Positions 1-6,809 of a DNA stretch of 30,209 bases are shown here, one piece after another. The stretch comes from an uncultured Clostridium sp. (GTDB lineage Bacteria > Bacillota > Clostridia > TANB77 > CAG-508), in NCBI GenBank assembly GCA_900553015.1, contig USBY01000018.1, positions 1 through 30,209 of the forward strand. Direction: 5' to 3'. A program made the translations under genes and the position numbers. The notes beneath the pieces are model-generated. The model was not told the DNA's origin, did no database searches, and worked only from the letters and a program-made list of their open reading frames with translations. Each line of letters opens with the position of its first letter. Positions within the stretch are counted from its first letter, which is position 1.

Positions 1-2
1 AA

Positions 3-86
3 GCAGGAATGGTATTAGGAATTATAGGTGTTTCTCTTTGTTGTTTTATATACTTATGGTTTATATTTGCTATTTTAATGCAATAG
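3..86 (+). CDS. C-terminal fragment of a small membrane protein
   Basis: An open frame enters from the left edge and stops with TAG at 84-86. The 27 visible residues (from AGMVLGIIGV to FAILMQ) are almost entirely hydrophobic and form one terminal membrane helix. The G-rich VLGIIGV start of the helix resembles the last helix of DUF4190-type small membrane proteins, but the fragment is too short to assign a family. The next promoter lies about 100 bases downstream, so this gene is probably a separate transcription unit from the ATPase cassette. Confidence 0.6.
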   Translation, partial: AGMVLGIIGVSLCCFIYLWFIFAILMQ

Positions 87-184
87 AAGAAGTGATTAAG
101 CAAAATAAAAAGTGGAATTTATAGTATATGACGAAGAACAAAATAGAAAATTTTTAGCTAGTAAGTTAGATGAACAAAAAATAC

Positions 185-213
185 TGTACATTTTTGAGTT
201 TTTTTGTTATAAT
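185..213 (+). promoter_or_regulatory. Sigma-A-type promoter of the ATPase-cassette leader
   Basis: TGTACA (185-190; 4 of 6 to TTGACA), a 17-base spacer, then a perfect TATAAT (208-213). It is the only good promoter between the upstream fragment and the ATPase gene at 441. It implies a leader RNA of about 220 bases containing a small ORF and two hairpins. Confidence 0.6.
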
Positions 214-249
214 ATGTAAGAATTTTAAAAGGAAAGGAAACGTGAAATT

Positions 250-312
250 ATGAAAAGACTTGAAACCCTTGCGGGAGTACACACACACACACACACACAC
301 AAGTGCATTTAG
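250..312 (+). CDS. Tiny ORF with His-Thr repeat (putative leader peptide)
   Basis: ATG at 250 opens 20 codons: MKRLETLAGV, then HTHTHTH, then KCI and TAG. The His-Thr run is translated from the (AC)11 tract at 279-300. A purine-rich stretch (AAAGGAAAGG, about 228-237) could serve as a ribosome site, but its spacing of about 12 bases is long. Gaining one AC unit would extend the frame to TAA at 374-376; losing one would end it a few codons later. It may be a translated leader peptide or simply chance; no homologue was recognised. Confidence 0.3.
   Translation: MKRLETLAGVHTHTHTHKCI
279..300 (+). repeat. (AC)11 dinucleotide microsatellite
   Basis: Eleven uninterrupted AC units. It is the only long simple-sequence tract in the window and stands out against an AT-rich background. 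Its length makes slipped-strand variation plausible. Confidence 0.95.
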
Positions 313-353
313 TGAACTAGTTGTTAAGGCAACAAGTCTTTTTGTCATACATA

Positions 354-399
354 AAAAGGAACCTAAATTATGGTAAAAACTATAATTTGGGTTCCTTTT
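354..399 (+). terminator. Strong 18-bp hairpin upstream of the ATPase gene
   Basis: The left arm 354-371 (starting AAAAGGAACC) pairs with 382-399 (ending GGTTCCTTTT) over 18 bp with one G-T wobble and a 10-base loop. It has A-rich and T-rich flanks on both sides, so it could terminate in either direction. It sits 41 bases before the ATPase start, downstream of the only promoter found. Confidence 0.65.
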
Positions 400-440
400 G
401 CTGTCTATAAAAAAAGAAAGGAGTAATTAAAGGGTAGAAC

Positions 441-3131
441 ATGAAAAATGATGCTATAATTACAGAACTTGAAGATGGAGAATTTTTGGCAACAGATATA
501 ATAGAAGTATTTGAAATACCGGACATTGCTATTTTAAATACTAATTTAAATGAGAGAGAGACAACGTTAAAGGTAAAAAACACTTTTAAAGAGTTATTAA
601 GTGAAATTTATATAAGTTGCAATCAAAATAGGCCAAAATGGTATGAAAATGATGACTATAGTATAGAAATTGTTTTTTCATCAACTGAAGTCGAAAATCA
701 AACATTTAATGCAAAAGTTAACATTTACATAATTTTAAGAGGGATAAATGAAAATAAAGAATTTCTAGTAAATAAAATATCAGAATTAAAAAATCTAGTA
801 AAAGTAACACTAAATTATAGTAAGTTTTCAATTAAGGAAATAGATAAAAAATTGGAGACTTTAGAACAAATAAAGTATAGATTTAAGCAAAATAAAAGGG
901 CAATTGTAAAAGATACAGAGGTTCAACAACTTCAAAATATGTACATTCCACAAGTAGATATGTTCGATAGATTTGCAGAAAAAATTACTAATTGTACCAA
1001 AATAGTTAATACATTGATGCAGTATCCTAATTCTCAAGTAATAATAGATTTAATACCTACAGTATTAAATAGTACTGAATCAACTGGATTAGAGCAATTA
1101 GTAAATACATTAGATATATTAAAAAACAATCTTCAAAATGCGAACAGCAATTTTTCGACTATGTTTATAGATAAAGTTTTGTCAAACTATAGATATTATG
1201 AAGAAAGAAAAAATGGACCAATGTTTTTGTATAACATAGTTGTTTGTGCTAATGAGCTATTTATAAACAATATAATAAGTAATTTAAATACAGAATTCGG
1301 AATGACAGAAGATGCGAATATTATTAATTTAAAGAATATTAGCATAGATAATACAGAAATTGATATAGATACATACTTTTATAGCTTACCATGGGTATTT
1401 AACGAAATTATTTTAGATAAGACATCAAGTAATACTATAAATTCTGTATTAAAGAGATTGCCATACATGGTTACAATGGAAGAAGCAACCGAATTTTTTA
1501 GGTTACCATATGGTGATAATCGCTTAACTGCGGGAATAAATATAAATAGACTGGAAAGCGGAATAAAGGAATACAGTAAAAAGGTAATCAATAATGGAGA
1601 TATTATTGTCGGAAATTTAAAAAATGCGGGAAATTCGAACACAAAAATAGGTTTTGATTTAGGCGATTTAGTTAAACATATGCTAATAGTAGGAACTCCT
1701 GGATCTGGAAAGACAACTTTTTCAATTGGATTATTAGATAGAATTTGGAAGGAGTTTTCGATACCATTTTTGGTAATTGAACCAGCAAAAAATGAATATA
1801 GAGCTATGATAGATTCAATTCCAGATATACAAGTTTTTACTCCTGGAAAGGACTTTATATCTCCATATATAATAAATCCATTTATTCCACCTAAAAATGT
1901 TAGATTACAAAGTTATAAAACCGTTTTGAAAACAGCATTTTCTGCTGCAATAGAATTAACAACACCTTTAGATAAACTGTTTGAGGAAACATTAGATGAA
2001 TGTTACTCGAATGCTGGGTGGCTACCATATTATACTATTGATGATGGTGGAGACATTTTCACAATGGATGATTTTTTAAAAACATTTATGCAAGTTTTTG
2101 AAAGAATTGGATATAAAGGAGAAGCATCTAATATAGGCAAAGCTGGATATGTAAGATTGAAAAGCTTACTTAGAATATTTGGAAGTTATAATACAATTCC
2201 AGTAGAAGATTTATTAAAAAAACCAACCATAATTGAGCTTGCAGCAATAGAAAATGAAAAACAAAAATCGCTAATTATAGCACTATTACTATTAAATATC
2301 CAATCATATATTAATGCAAATTATATAGGAACTGGAGAAATGAAAAATTTATTATTACTAGAAGAAGCACATGTATTGTTAGGTGCAAGTGACAAACAAG
2401 CTGATGGCGATGCTAATCCTAGTGCAGTAGCAAAAGAATTATTAGTAAGGATGTTTGCAGAAATTAGAGCACTGGGTCTTTCTATGGTAATTGCAGATCA
2501 ATCACCAGAAAAGGTAACAAGTGACATAATCAAATTAACTAATATTAAACTGGCATTTAATCTGGTCGAGCAGAGTGACAGGGTTATCTTAGGAAATAGT
2601 ACTGCAATGAATGATAAGCAAAAGGAAAGGTTAACACAGCTAGGCCCAGGAGAAGCATATTTTTATATGAATGGATTAAAAGAACCAGAAGAAGTAATAA
2701 CAGAAAATTATAGGGAAAAAGTAAATATACGAACCACTATTTCAGATGATGAAATAGCTAAAAGAACTACATATTGGAAGGATAAACAAGATAAATTAAA
2801 GCCATATTTAGAATGCCAGTTTATAAATTGTTGCAATGATGGATGTGATTATAGAATTAGAGCAGAAGCAGATGAATATTCAAGAAGAATATATAGCAAA
2901 TATTTTAACGAAGAAAGTAAAGATAAAGAATTATTAGTACAAGTGTATTCAAATTTTAAAGAAGAATTAGATGCAATTGTAAATAAAGATGTAAATAATA
3001 AATTATTATGGTGTACTAAGGTACATTTCTTAAGAAGAATAATTTATTATACAAAAATAAACTTTTCAAAAAAAGCAGCACGAAAAACATTATTAAACGA
3101 GATTAATAAGGAGGCGAAAGAAAATGAATGA
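441..3131 (+). CDS. HerA/FtsK-superfamily ATPase (DUF87-like), first gene of a five-gene cassette
   Basis: This 896-residue protein has a P-loop at residues 418-426 (GTPGSGKTT) and a Walker B strand LLLLEEAH at 637-644. The stretch after it (around AEIRALG and VIADQSP) is typical of HerA/VirB4-like hexameric pumping ATPases. The first 410 residues show no motif I recognise. Near the C-terminus lies a cysteine cluster, C792, C797, C798 and C802, that could bind metal. HerA-type ATPases translocate DNA or proteins; the substrate here is unknown. A weak AGGG lies five bases before the ATG. The last codons overlap the next gene, and SPFH and zinc-ribbon membrane proteins follow, which suggests action at the membrane. 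No nuclease, SIR2 or other effector domain is visible, so a defence role is only a possibility. Confidence 0.85.
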   Translation: MKNDAIITELEDGEFLATDIIEVFEIPDIAILNTNLNERETTLKVKNTFKELLSEIYISCNQNRPKWYENDDYSIEIVFSSTEVENQTFNAKVNIYIILRGINENKEFLVNKISELKNLVKVTLNYSKFSIKEIDKKLETLEQIKYRFKQNKRAIVKDTEVQQLQNMYIPQVDMFDRFAEKITNCTKIVNTLMQYPNSQVIIDLIPTVLNSTESTGLEQLVNTLDILKNNLQNANSNFSTMFIDKVLSNYRYYEERKNGPMFLYNIVVCANELFINNIISNLNTEFGMTEDANIINLKNISIDNTEIDIDTYFYSLPWVFNEIILDKTSSNTINSVLKRLPYMVTMEEATEFFRLPYGDNRLTAGININRLESGIKEYSKKVINNGDIIVGNLKNAGNSNTKIGFDLGDLVKHMLIVGTPGSGKTTFSIGLLDRIWKEFSIPFLVIEPAKNEYRAMIDSIPDIQVFTPGKDFISPYIINPFIPPKNVRLQSYKTVLKTAFSAAIELTTPLDKLFEETLDECYSNAGWLPYYTIDDGGDIFTMDDFLKTFMQVFERIGYKGEASNIGKAGYVRLKSLLRIFGSYNTIPVEDLLKKPTIIELAAIENEKQKSLIIALLLLNIQSYINANYIGTGEMKNLLLLEEAHVLLGASDKQADGDANPSAVAKELLVRMFAEIRALGLSMVIADQSPEKVTSDIIKLTNIKLAFNLVEQSDRVILGNSTAMNDKQKERLTQLGPGEAYFYMNGLKEPEEVITENYREKVNIRTTISDDEIAKRTTYWKDKQDKLKPYLECQFINCCNDGCDYRIRAEADEYSRRIYSKYFNEESKDKELLVQVYSNFKEELDAIVNKDVNNKLLWCTKVHFLRRIIYYTKINFSKKAARKTLLNEINKEAKENE

Positions 3132-3327
3132 TTTTATGCAAGGGTTAAGAGACATGGTAAAAGACGATGAAGAATACGCAACTGACTTAAGCAAAAAAAC
3201 AGAAATAAATGATGTACAAGATACAAAAGATGATGCAGATGAACCAATAGATGATTTATCAATTTCCAGAACCCGAGATGTACCAAAGGAAAATAAGAAA
3301 AAAGAAGATGATGAGTTAGTAAAATAA
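3124..3327 (+). CDS. Small acidic protein of the ATPase cassette
   Basis: 67 residues, highly charged and rich in Asp, Glu and Lys, with no hydrophobic segment and probably disordered beyond the first 15 residues (MNDFMQGLRDMVKDD). It overlaps the ATPase stop by eight bases and has an AAGGAGG ribosome site about nine bases upstream, so translation is probably coupled. No family recognised. An adaptor or regulatory subunit binding the ATPase or the SPFH protein is a guess from position only. Confidence 0.7.
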   Translation: MNDFMQGLRDMVKDDEEYATDLSKKTEINDVQDTKDDADEPIDDLSISRTRDVPKENKKKEDDELVK

Positions 3328-3340
3328 TTAAGTTATAGAA

Positions 3341-3367
3341 GGGAGATAGTTAGCAAAACTAACAGTG
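3341..3367 (+). promoter_or_regulatory. Ribosome site separated from the start by a small hairpin
   Basis: GGGAG (3341-3345) is the only Shine-Dalgarno-like sequence before the SPFH gene, but it lies about 20 bases from GTG 3365. Between them GTTAG (3349-3353) and CTAAC (3359-3363) form a perfect 5-bp hairpin with loop CAAAA. Folding would shorten the effective spacing. It could equally be a small protein-binding operator. Confidence 0.4.
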
Positions 3368-4549
3368 AGAGATATGGAGTTATATAGTGTAATAAAAAAT
3401 GATAGTTTGAATAATGAATTAGTTTGGAAATGTTTAAATGAAGATTTTAATAACAATAGCCAATTAATTGTTATGGAATCAGAGGAAGCTTTATTTGTTA
3501 ACAATGGTGTAATAGTTGAAAGCTTTACAGGTGGAAAATATACTTTAAATACAGAAAACTATCCTTTTATAAAAGGCTTAAGAAAGTCTATTTCTGGAGG
3601 CGAAAATGCTTTTAATTGCAAAGTATATTTTGTTAACAAAACTCATAAATTAGAATTACTCTGGGGAACAGATTCTCCTATACAAATAAGGGATGCAGAA
3701 TTTAATTTCGCAGTAGGAGTAAGAGCAAGAGGAAGTTATTCTATACAAGTAGCAGATGCAAAAAAATTTTTAATAAAACTTGTTGGAGTTAATACACAAT
3801 CATTTACAGAAGAGGAATTAAAGAATCAATTTAGAACAGTATTTCAAACAAAAATAAAAGTAATAATCGCCAATGTTATGAAAAATTCACATTATACAGT
3901 TTTAGATATGAATACTGAGTTAGAAAGTATTGGTGATATGGCAAAAGAGCAACTAGCAGAGGTTCTAGATGAATATGGTATTAGGTTAGTTAATTTTTAT
4001 GTTTCTGATATTTCTATACCAGAAAATGATCCAAACTATAAAATAATTAACGAAGCATATGCAAAAGCTCATGCAGGAAAAATAGAAATAGATGTACAAG
4101 GAGAAATGTGGAATAAGCTAACTGCAAAAGAGCTTGCAAAAGATTTAGCAAATAATCCTAATGCAGGTGGAGTAGCTGCAGCAGGAGCAGGTATTGGTAT
4201 GGGAATTGCTTCAGCAGGAGCTTTTGGAAATATTGCTAATCAATTGTTTTCTCCTTTAAATGAAGGAAACAACAATAGTAATAATAATGCTAATACTAAT
4301 ACTAATACACAAATGCAAAGTGAACCTAAAAAATCTAGATTTGCACCTAAAACTGCGAATGTCGAAAATAATACAACAACGGAAAAGATGACCAAATGTC
4401 CTAACTGTGGTAAAGAGATTTCAGAAAATAGTAAATTCTGTAGCAATTGTGGAGCTAAAATAGAAACAAGCTATTGTAAAAATTGCGGAGAAAAATTAGA
4501 ACCAGGAGCTAAATTTTGTAGTAATTGTGGAACTAGGAGGGATGAATAA
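3365..4549 (+). CDS. SPFH-domain protein with two C-terminal zinc ribbons (YdjI-like)
   Basis: The N-terminal 250 residues match the SPFH/band-7 type seen in Bacillus YdjI and in proteins often labelled virion core protein (for example GGKYTLNTENYPF and VRARGSYSIQV). A Gly/Ala-rich hydrophobic stretch (about 266-290) and an Asn-rich linker follow. Two zinc ribbons come next, CPNC (345-348) paired with CSNC (359-362), and a second ending in CSNCG near residue 389. SPFH proteins scaffold membrane microdomains; B. subtilis YdjI is linked to the PspA membrane-stress system. No pspA is present here. The start is uncertain: GTG 3365 or ATG 3374. GGGAG at 3341-3345 is about 20 bases upstream, with a GTTAG/CTAAC hairpin between. 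The next gene starts on the last base of its stop codon. Confidence 0.88.
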   Translation: MRDMELYSVIKNDSLNNELVWKCLNEDFNNNSQLIVMESEEALFVNNGVIVESFTGGKYTLNTENYPFIKGLRKSISGGENAFNCKVYFVNKTHKLELLWGTDSPIQIRDAEFNFAVGVRARGSYSIQVADAKKFLIKLVGVNTQSFTEEELKNQFRTVFQTKIKVIIANVMKNSHYTVLDMNTELESIGDMAKEQLAEVLDEYGIRLVNFYVSDISIPENDPNYKIINEAYAKAHAGKIEIDVQGEMWNKLTAKELAKDLANNPNAGGVAAAGAGIGMGIASAGAFGNIANQLFSPLNEGNNNSNNNANTNTNTQMQSEPKKSRFAPKTANVENNTTTEKMTKCPNCGKEISENSKFCSNCGAKIETSYCKNCGEKLEPGAKFCSNCGTRRDE

Positions 4550-5211
4550 TGAAGAATAATAAGGTGGTTTATTCACTAATACTAGTTGTTGCATTAATAA
4601 TAATTAATGTAGTAATTTTTCTATCATTACAAACATATTCAGCAAGTAGAATTTTAAATATTATATGCTTAAATGTAGCTATTATAATTTTATGGTTTTT
4701 TATATTTATAAATTTAAAAGAGGCTAATAATAAATATCTAAATTATACTAAAATACCAATTGTTTTAGTATATGCATTGCTAACAATTATATTAAGTATA
4801 ATTTTAATAATAATTAATCCGGAAACAGTAGTTAGTACTGTAATTATCCAGGTAATTATTCATGGGATATTTGTAATTTCAATACTAACAAACAAATTAG
4901 CAGATAATACAACCGAAAGTTTAGAGAAAAATCAAAATAATAGAGTAGAGGATATAAGAAAAATTTCTAATGAATTAAATACTCTTTTGTTAGGGATAAA
5001 AGATGATAAATTATATAAAAGAATAGAGAAAGTTTATGATTCATCAAGAAGTCTAAAAGTGAATATTAATGGAAATTCAGAAGAAATAGACAATACTATT
5101 TTGAATTTAATAGATTTATTAAAAATAAAAATTAGCGAAAATAATTTAACAGAAATAGAGAATGTTATAACATATATAAACAATAAATTTATGGAAAGAA
5201 ATAATTTATAA
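4549..5211 (+). CDS. Four-helix membrane protein with cytoplasmic helical tail
   Basis: 220 residues. Hydrophobic segments fall at about 8-27, 34-57, 70-90 and 94-115. The remaining 105 residues are polar, Asn/Lys/Glu-rich and predicted helical, most likely cytoplasmic. The ATG overlaps the TAA of the SPFH gene (TAATG), so translation is coupled and the two proteins are probably partners. No family recognised. By position it may correspond to the small membrane partners that accompany SPFH/zinc-ribbon proteins in other Bacillota. An alternative is a membrane anchor specific to the HerA-like ATPase. Confidence 0.75.
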   Translation: MKNNKVVYSLILVVALIIINVVIFLSLQTYSASRILNIICLNVAIIILWFFIFINLKEANNKYLNYTKIPIVLVYALLTIILSIILIIINPETVVSTVIIQVIIHGIFVISILTNKLADNTTESLEKNQNNRVEDIRKISNELNTLLLGIKDDKLYKRIEKVYDSSRSLKVNINGNSEEIDNTILNLIDLLKIKISENNLTEIENVITYINNKFMERNNL

Positions 5212-5227
5212 TGGGGGAGAAGATAAA

Positions 5228-6430
5228 ATGGTAAAATTAAAAGATGCAAAATGTCCAAACTGTGGAGCAAATATAGAAGTTAATGATGCGTTAGAAAAAA
5301 CAATTTGTCAATATTGTGGAAGTACAGTAATTATAGAAGAAGCAATAGAAAAATATAAAGTAGAGCTTTCTGGCAAAGTAGAAGTAGAAGGAATAAAAGG
5401 AAGAAATGATAAATTAACACAAGCTAAAAAGCATATGTCATTAGCAGAATATGATGTAGCTAAAAAAATACTATTGGAAATTATTGCTGATGATCAATTT
5501 GATACAGAGGCATATATAGAATTAGTAAAAGTAGATATTGAACTTTTAGAAAAAATGAATTTTGATCCAACTACTTCAAAATTTAGAGATTCAAAAGGAT
5601 GGAATCTATTAGAAGAAGTTGATAAAAATTACGAAAGAATTAAAAAAATAGATGATAATAATATAGCTGAAGGTTTACTTTCAGACTACAAAGAAAAATT
5701 AGATCATTATTGTAATATGATAGAGGAGGCCAAAAATCAAGATAAAAAATTAGCGGAATATGTAGAAATATTAAATGGTCATCTTGAAAAATTACTAAAA
5801 ATATCGGATGAATGTGCAGGAGCATGGATAAATGGAATTTGTGGAAAATATTTTGATATGATTGGACTATATACAAATTATGAAGCTAATGCAATGAATG
5901 GGTCAAATTTTACAGATAGATATAAATTGCGTAAATTTACTAAAATTACAAGAGATGGGATTGTAGAAGGAGAATATCGCAAAGTAAGTAATAATTATAC
6001 GACCAATCCATTAAAAGAAAATTTGCATTTAACAAATCCGAATAAAATATTAACTTTTGATCAAATAGGAGAAAGTATAAAAGAAATAGATGAAATGACA
6101 CCTACATATATAGCAGAATCAACAAATATTAGGAATAAAGAAATTGATAAAGCAAACGGAAAACTTGAAAGAGAAAATGCGTATGCAGATGTAAAAAATA
6201 CTTTAAAATATATTTGGATAGGCTTTCTATGCCTTTGGGTATTAGGTTTCGTTATAGCTACAATAATGACTTTAATAAATAATTTTGTAGCAGGAATAGC
6301 AATGATTATTTTCTTAGATAGTTGGTTAGTATTAATACCAATTGGTTGGATAAGAGATGCAAAAGATGATATTGATTATAATAAAAAATTAAAAGAAACA
6401 AATAAGCTTTTAAAACAAGATAAGGTATAA
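5228..6430 (+). CDS. N-terminal zinc-ribbon, C-terminal membrane-anchored protein (YdjG-like)
   Basis: 400 residues. A TFIIB-like zinc ribbon lies at the N-terminus, C9/C12 with C27/C30 (CPNC and CQYC). A charged helical middle region follows; the stretch around residues 60-90 (QAKKHMSLAEYDVAKKIL) could be a TPR-like pair. Two closely spaced membrane helices lie at about 330-378, followed by a short basic tail. The architecture is that of Bacillus YdjG, which works with the SPFH protein YdjI. GGGGGAG ends 12 bases before the ATG (5212-5228), and the gene is 16 bases after the previous one. It is the last cassette gene; no hairpin terminator was seen before the ileS promoter at 6459. Confidence 0.82.
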   Translation: MVKLKDAKCPNCGANIEVNDALEKTICQYCGSTVIIEEAIEKYKVELSGKVEVEGIKGRNDKLTQAKKHMSLAEYDVAKKILLEIIADDQFDTEAYIELVKVDIELLEKMNFDPTTSKFRDSKGWNLLEEVDKNYERIKKIDDNNIAEGLLSDYKEKLDHYCNMIEEAKNQDKKLAEYVEILNGHLEKLLKISDECAGAWINGICGKYFDMIGLYTNYEANAMNGSNFTDRYKLRKFTKITRDGIVEGEYRKVSNNYTTNPLKENLHLTNPNKILTFDQIGESIKEIDEMTPTYIAESTNIRNKEIDKANGKLERENAYADVKNTLKYIWIGFLCLWVLGFVIATIMTLINNFVAGIAMIIFLDSWLVLIPIGWIRDAKDDIDYNKKLKETNKLLKQDKV

Positions 6431-6458
6431 AATTTAAAGGAGATAATTTATAAAATAC

Positions 6459-6486
6459 TTGCAAAATAAAAATATCATGATATAAT
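6459..6486 (+). promoter_or_regulatory. Promoter of the ileS T-box transcript
   Basis: TTGCAA (6459-6464), a 16-base spacer, and a perfect TATAAT (6481-6486) preceded by TGA, which adds an extended -10 TG. It lies immediately upstream of the T-box leader. Confidence 0.75.
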
Positions 6487-6494
6487 AGATGCAC

Positions 6495-6740
6495 ATAAAA
6501 AAGACAAAATAAGGACAACACAGTTATAAATTAGTCTTTAAGAGAGCTAGATGTATGCTGAAATTCTAGTAAGATAAAATATAATTGTTATCACCTTATA
6601 TGTTGCGAAACTGAACTAATAGTAAGTTTTGTCGTATATTCTGCGTTAAAGAAATTAGAGAGAATAACGTAAGTTATTAAATTAGGTGGTACCGCGGAAT
6701 TATGCCCTTTTCGTCCTAAACAGGATGAAAAGGGCTTTTT
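6495..6740 (+). promoter_or_regulatory. T-box riboswitch controlling ileS
   Basis: The canonical T-box sequence AGGTGGTACCGCGG is at 6684-6697. The stem I AGAGAG (GA/kink-turn) motif is at 6541-6546, followed by a CTAGA/TCTAG distal helix. ATC followed by A at 6590-6592 is the best specifier and fits tRNA-Ile, although I could not fold stem I fully. The terminator is GCCCTTTTCGTCC (6704-6716) pairing with 6723-6735 and then TTTTT. Uncharged tRNA-Ile is expected to bind and stabilise the antiterminator, allowing ileS expression. Confidence 0.93.
6704..6740 (+). terminator. T-box-controlled terminator hairpin
   Basis: A 13-bp stem, 6704-6716 with 6723-6735, has one G-T wobble and loop TAAACA, followed by TTTTT. 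It competes with the antiterminator that uses the T-box at 6684-6697. Confidence 0.9.
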
Positions 6741-6809
6741 GATTGTTGATTTTACAATACTTTAGTAAAGTGAAATCCCTAATAAAAAATAAAAGAAGGA
6801 GGAATTACA

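Larger units (their letters stand above)
87..440 (+). promoter_or_regulatory. Leader region before the ATPase cassette, possible attenuator
   Basis: This 354-base stretch has no ordinary gene. It holds a promoter (185-213), a 20-codon ORF (250-312), and hairpin TTGTT/AACAA (321-335) followed by CTTTTT. An 18-bp hairpin follows (354-399). AAAAGACTTG at 253-262 can also pair perfectly with CAAGTCTTTT at 333-342, which would displace the first hairpin. A leader peptide with mutually exclusive pairings upstream of an operon is the layout of an attenuator. This is inference: the second hairpin has only four terminal T residues, and no family was recognised. Confidence 0.4.

Noticed and set aside
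166..348. Minus-strand frame with a Val-Cys repeat
   Set aside because: It is the reverse reading of the AC tract and hairpin, with no ribosome site or promoter on that strand.
441..3131. Conjugative VirB4/TraG-type ATPase of an integrative element
   Set aside because: No relaxase, other secretion genes, integrase or attachment sites are visible, and the partner genes are SPFH and zinc-ribbon proteins.
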